Assembly (NCBI GenBank): GCA_014384515.1
Contig: JACNFS010000026.1
Span: 1 to 5,509, forward strand
Length of the DNA: 5,509 bases
Reading direction: 5' to 3'
From: Dehalococcoidia bacterium
GTDB taxonomy: Bacteria; Chloroflexota; Dehalococcoidia; GIF9; UBA5629
Part shown: positions 5,509 to 5,509 of the stretch, one piece after another
Layout of the letters: every line of letters starts with the position of its first letter
Position numbering within the stretch: position 1 is the first letter of the stretch
Position numbers and translations under genes: made by a program
The notes under the pieces: model-generated
What the model saw: only the letters and a program-made list of their open reading frames with translations
Told to the model about the DNA's origin: nothing
Database searches by the model: none

Positions 5509-5509
5509 G

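Noticed and set aside
1..5509. tRNA, rRNA, CRISPR array, transposase or integrase
   Set aside because: No cloverleaf-like segment, regularly spaced repeats or recombinase motifs were seen on either strand.

Overview
The window looks like bacterial chromosome of moderate GC from a corrinoid-salvaging organism, most likely a Chloroflexota/Dehalococcoidia-type bacterium. This assignment is inferred from the single-membrane surface-protein design (signal peptide, long ectodomain, C-terminal membrane anchor), the protein style and the clustering of B12 genes. No taxonomic marker is present. All genes are on the plus strand, and almost every element relates to cobalamin (vitamin B12) salvage.

Layout: (1) positions 1-45 hold the last 14 codons of an upstream gene whose end overlaps the next start. 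(2) cobU (38-577), with a TTG start, encodes the bifunctional adenosylcobinamide kinase/guanylyltransferase. (3) 578-862 holds a good sigma-70-type promoter inside an interrupted inverted repeat, then a cobalamin riboswitch ending in an intrinsic terminator. (4) 863-1888 encodes a BtuF-like corrinoid-binding lipoprotein. (5) 1889-2166 holds a short AT-rich hairpin and a second cobalamin riboswitch with its own terminator. The two riboswitches match at 120 of 130 positions without a gap. (6) 2167-5421 encodes a 1084-residue secreted, membrane-anchored protein with Asp-box (BNR) beta-propeller repeats and two fibronectin-III-like domains. (7) 5431-5508 is a 25-codon relic of the 3' end of cobU, closing the window.

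How it fits together: when corrinoid is scarce, both riboswitches should allow read-through of their terminators. That would raise the binding lipoprotein and the large surface protein together, while CobU activates salvaged cobinamide for nucleotide-loop assembly. The BtuC permease and BtuD ATPase usually found beside BtuF are absent. In their place is a riboswitch-controlled beta-propeller-like surface protein. The most interesting hypothesis is that this protein captures corrinoids at the cell surface, as a functional counterpart of the Bacteroides beta-propeller BtuG. The cobU tail at the far end suggests the module arose by insertion at, or duplication around, cobU.
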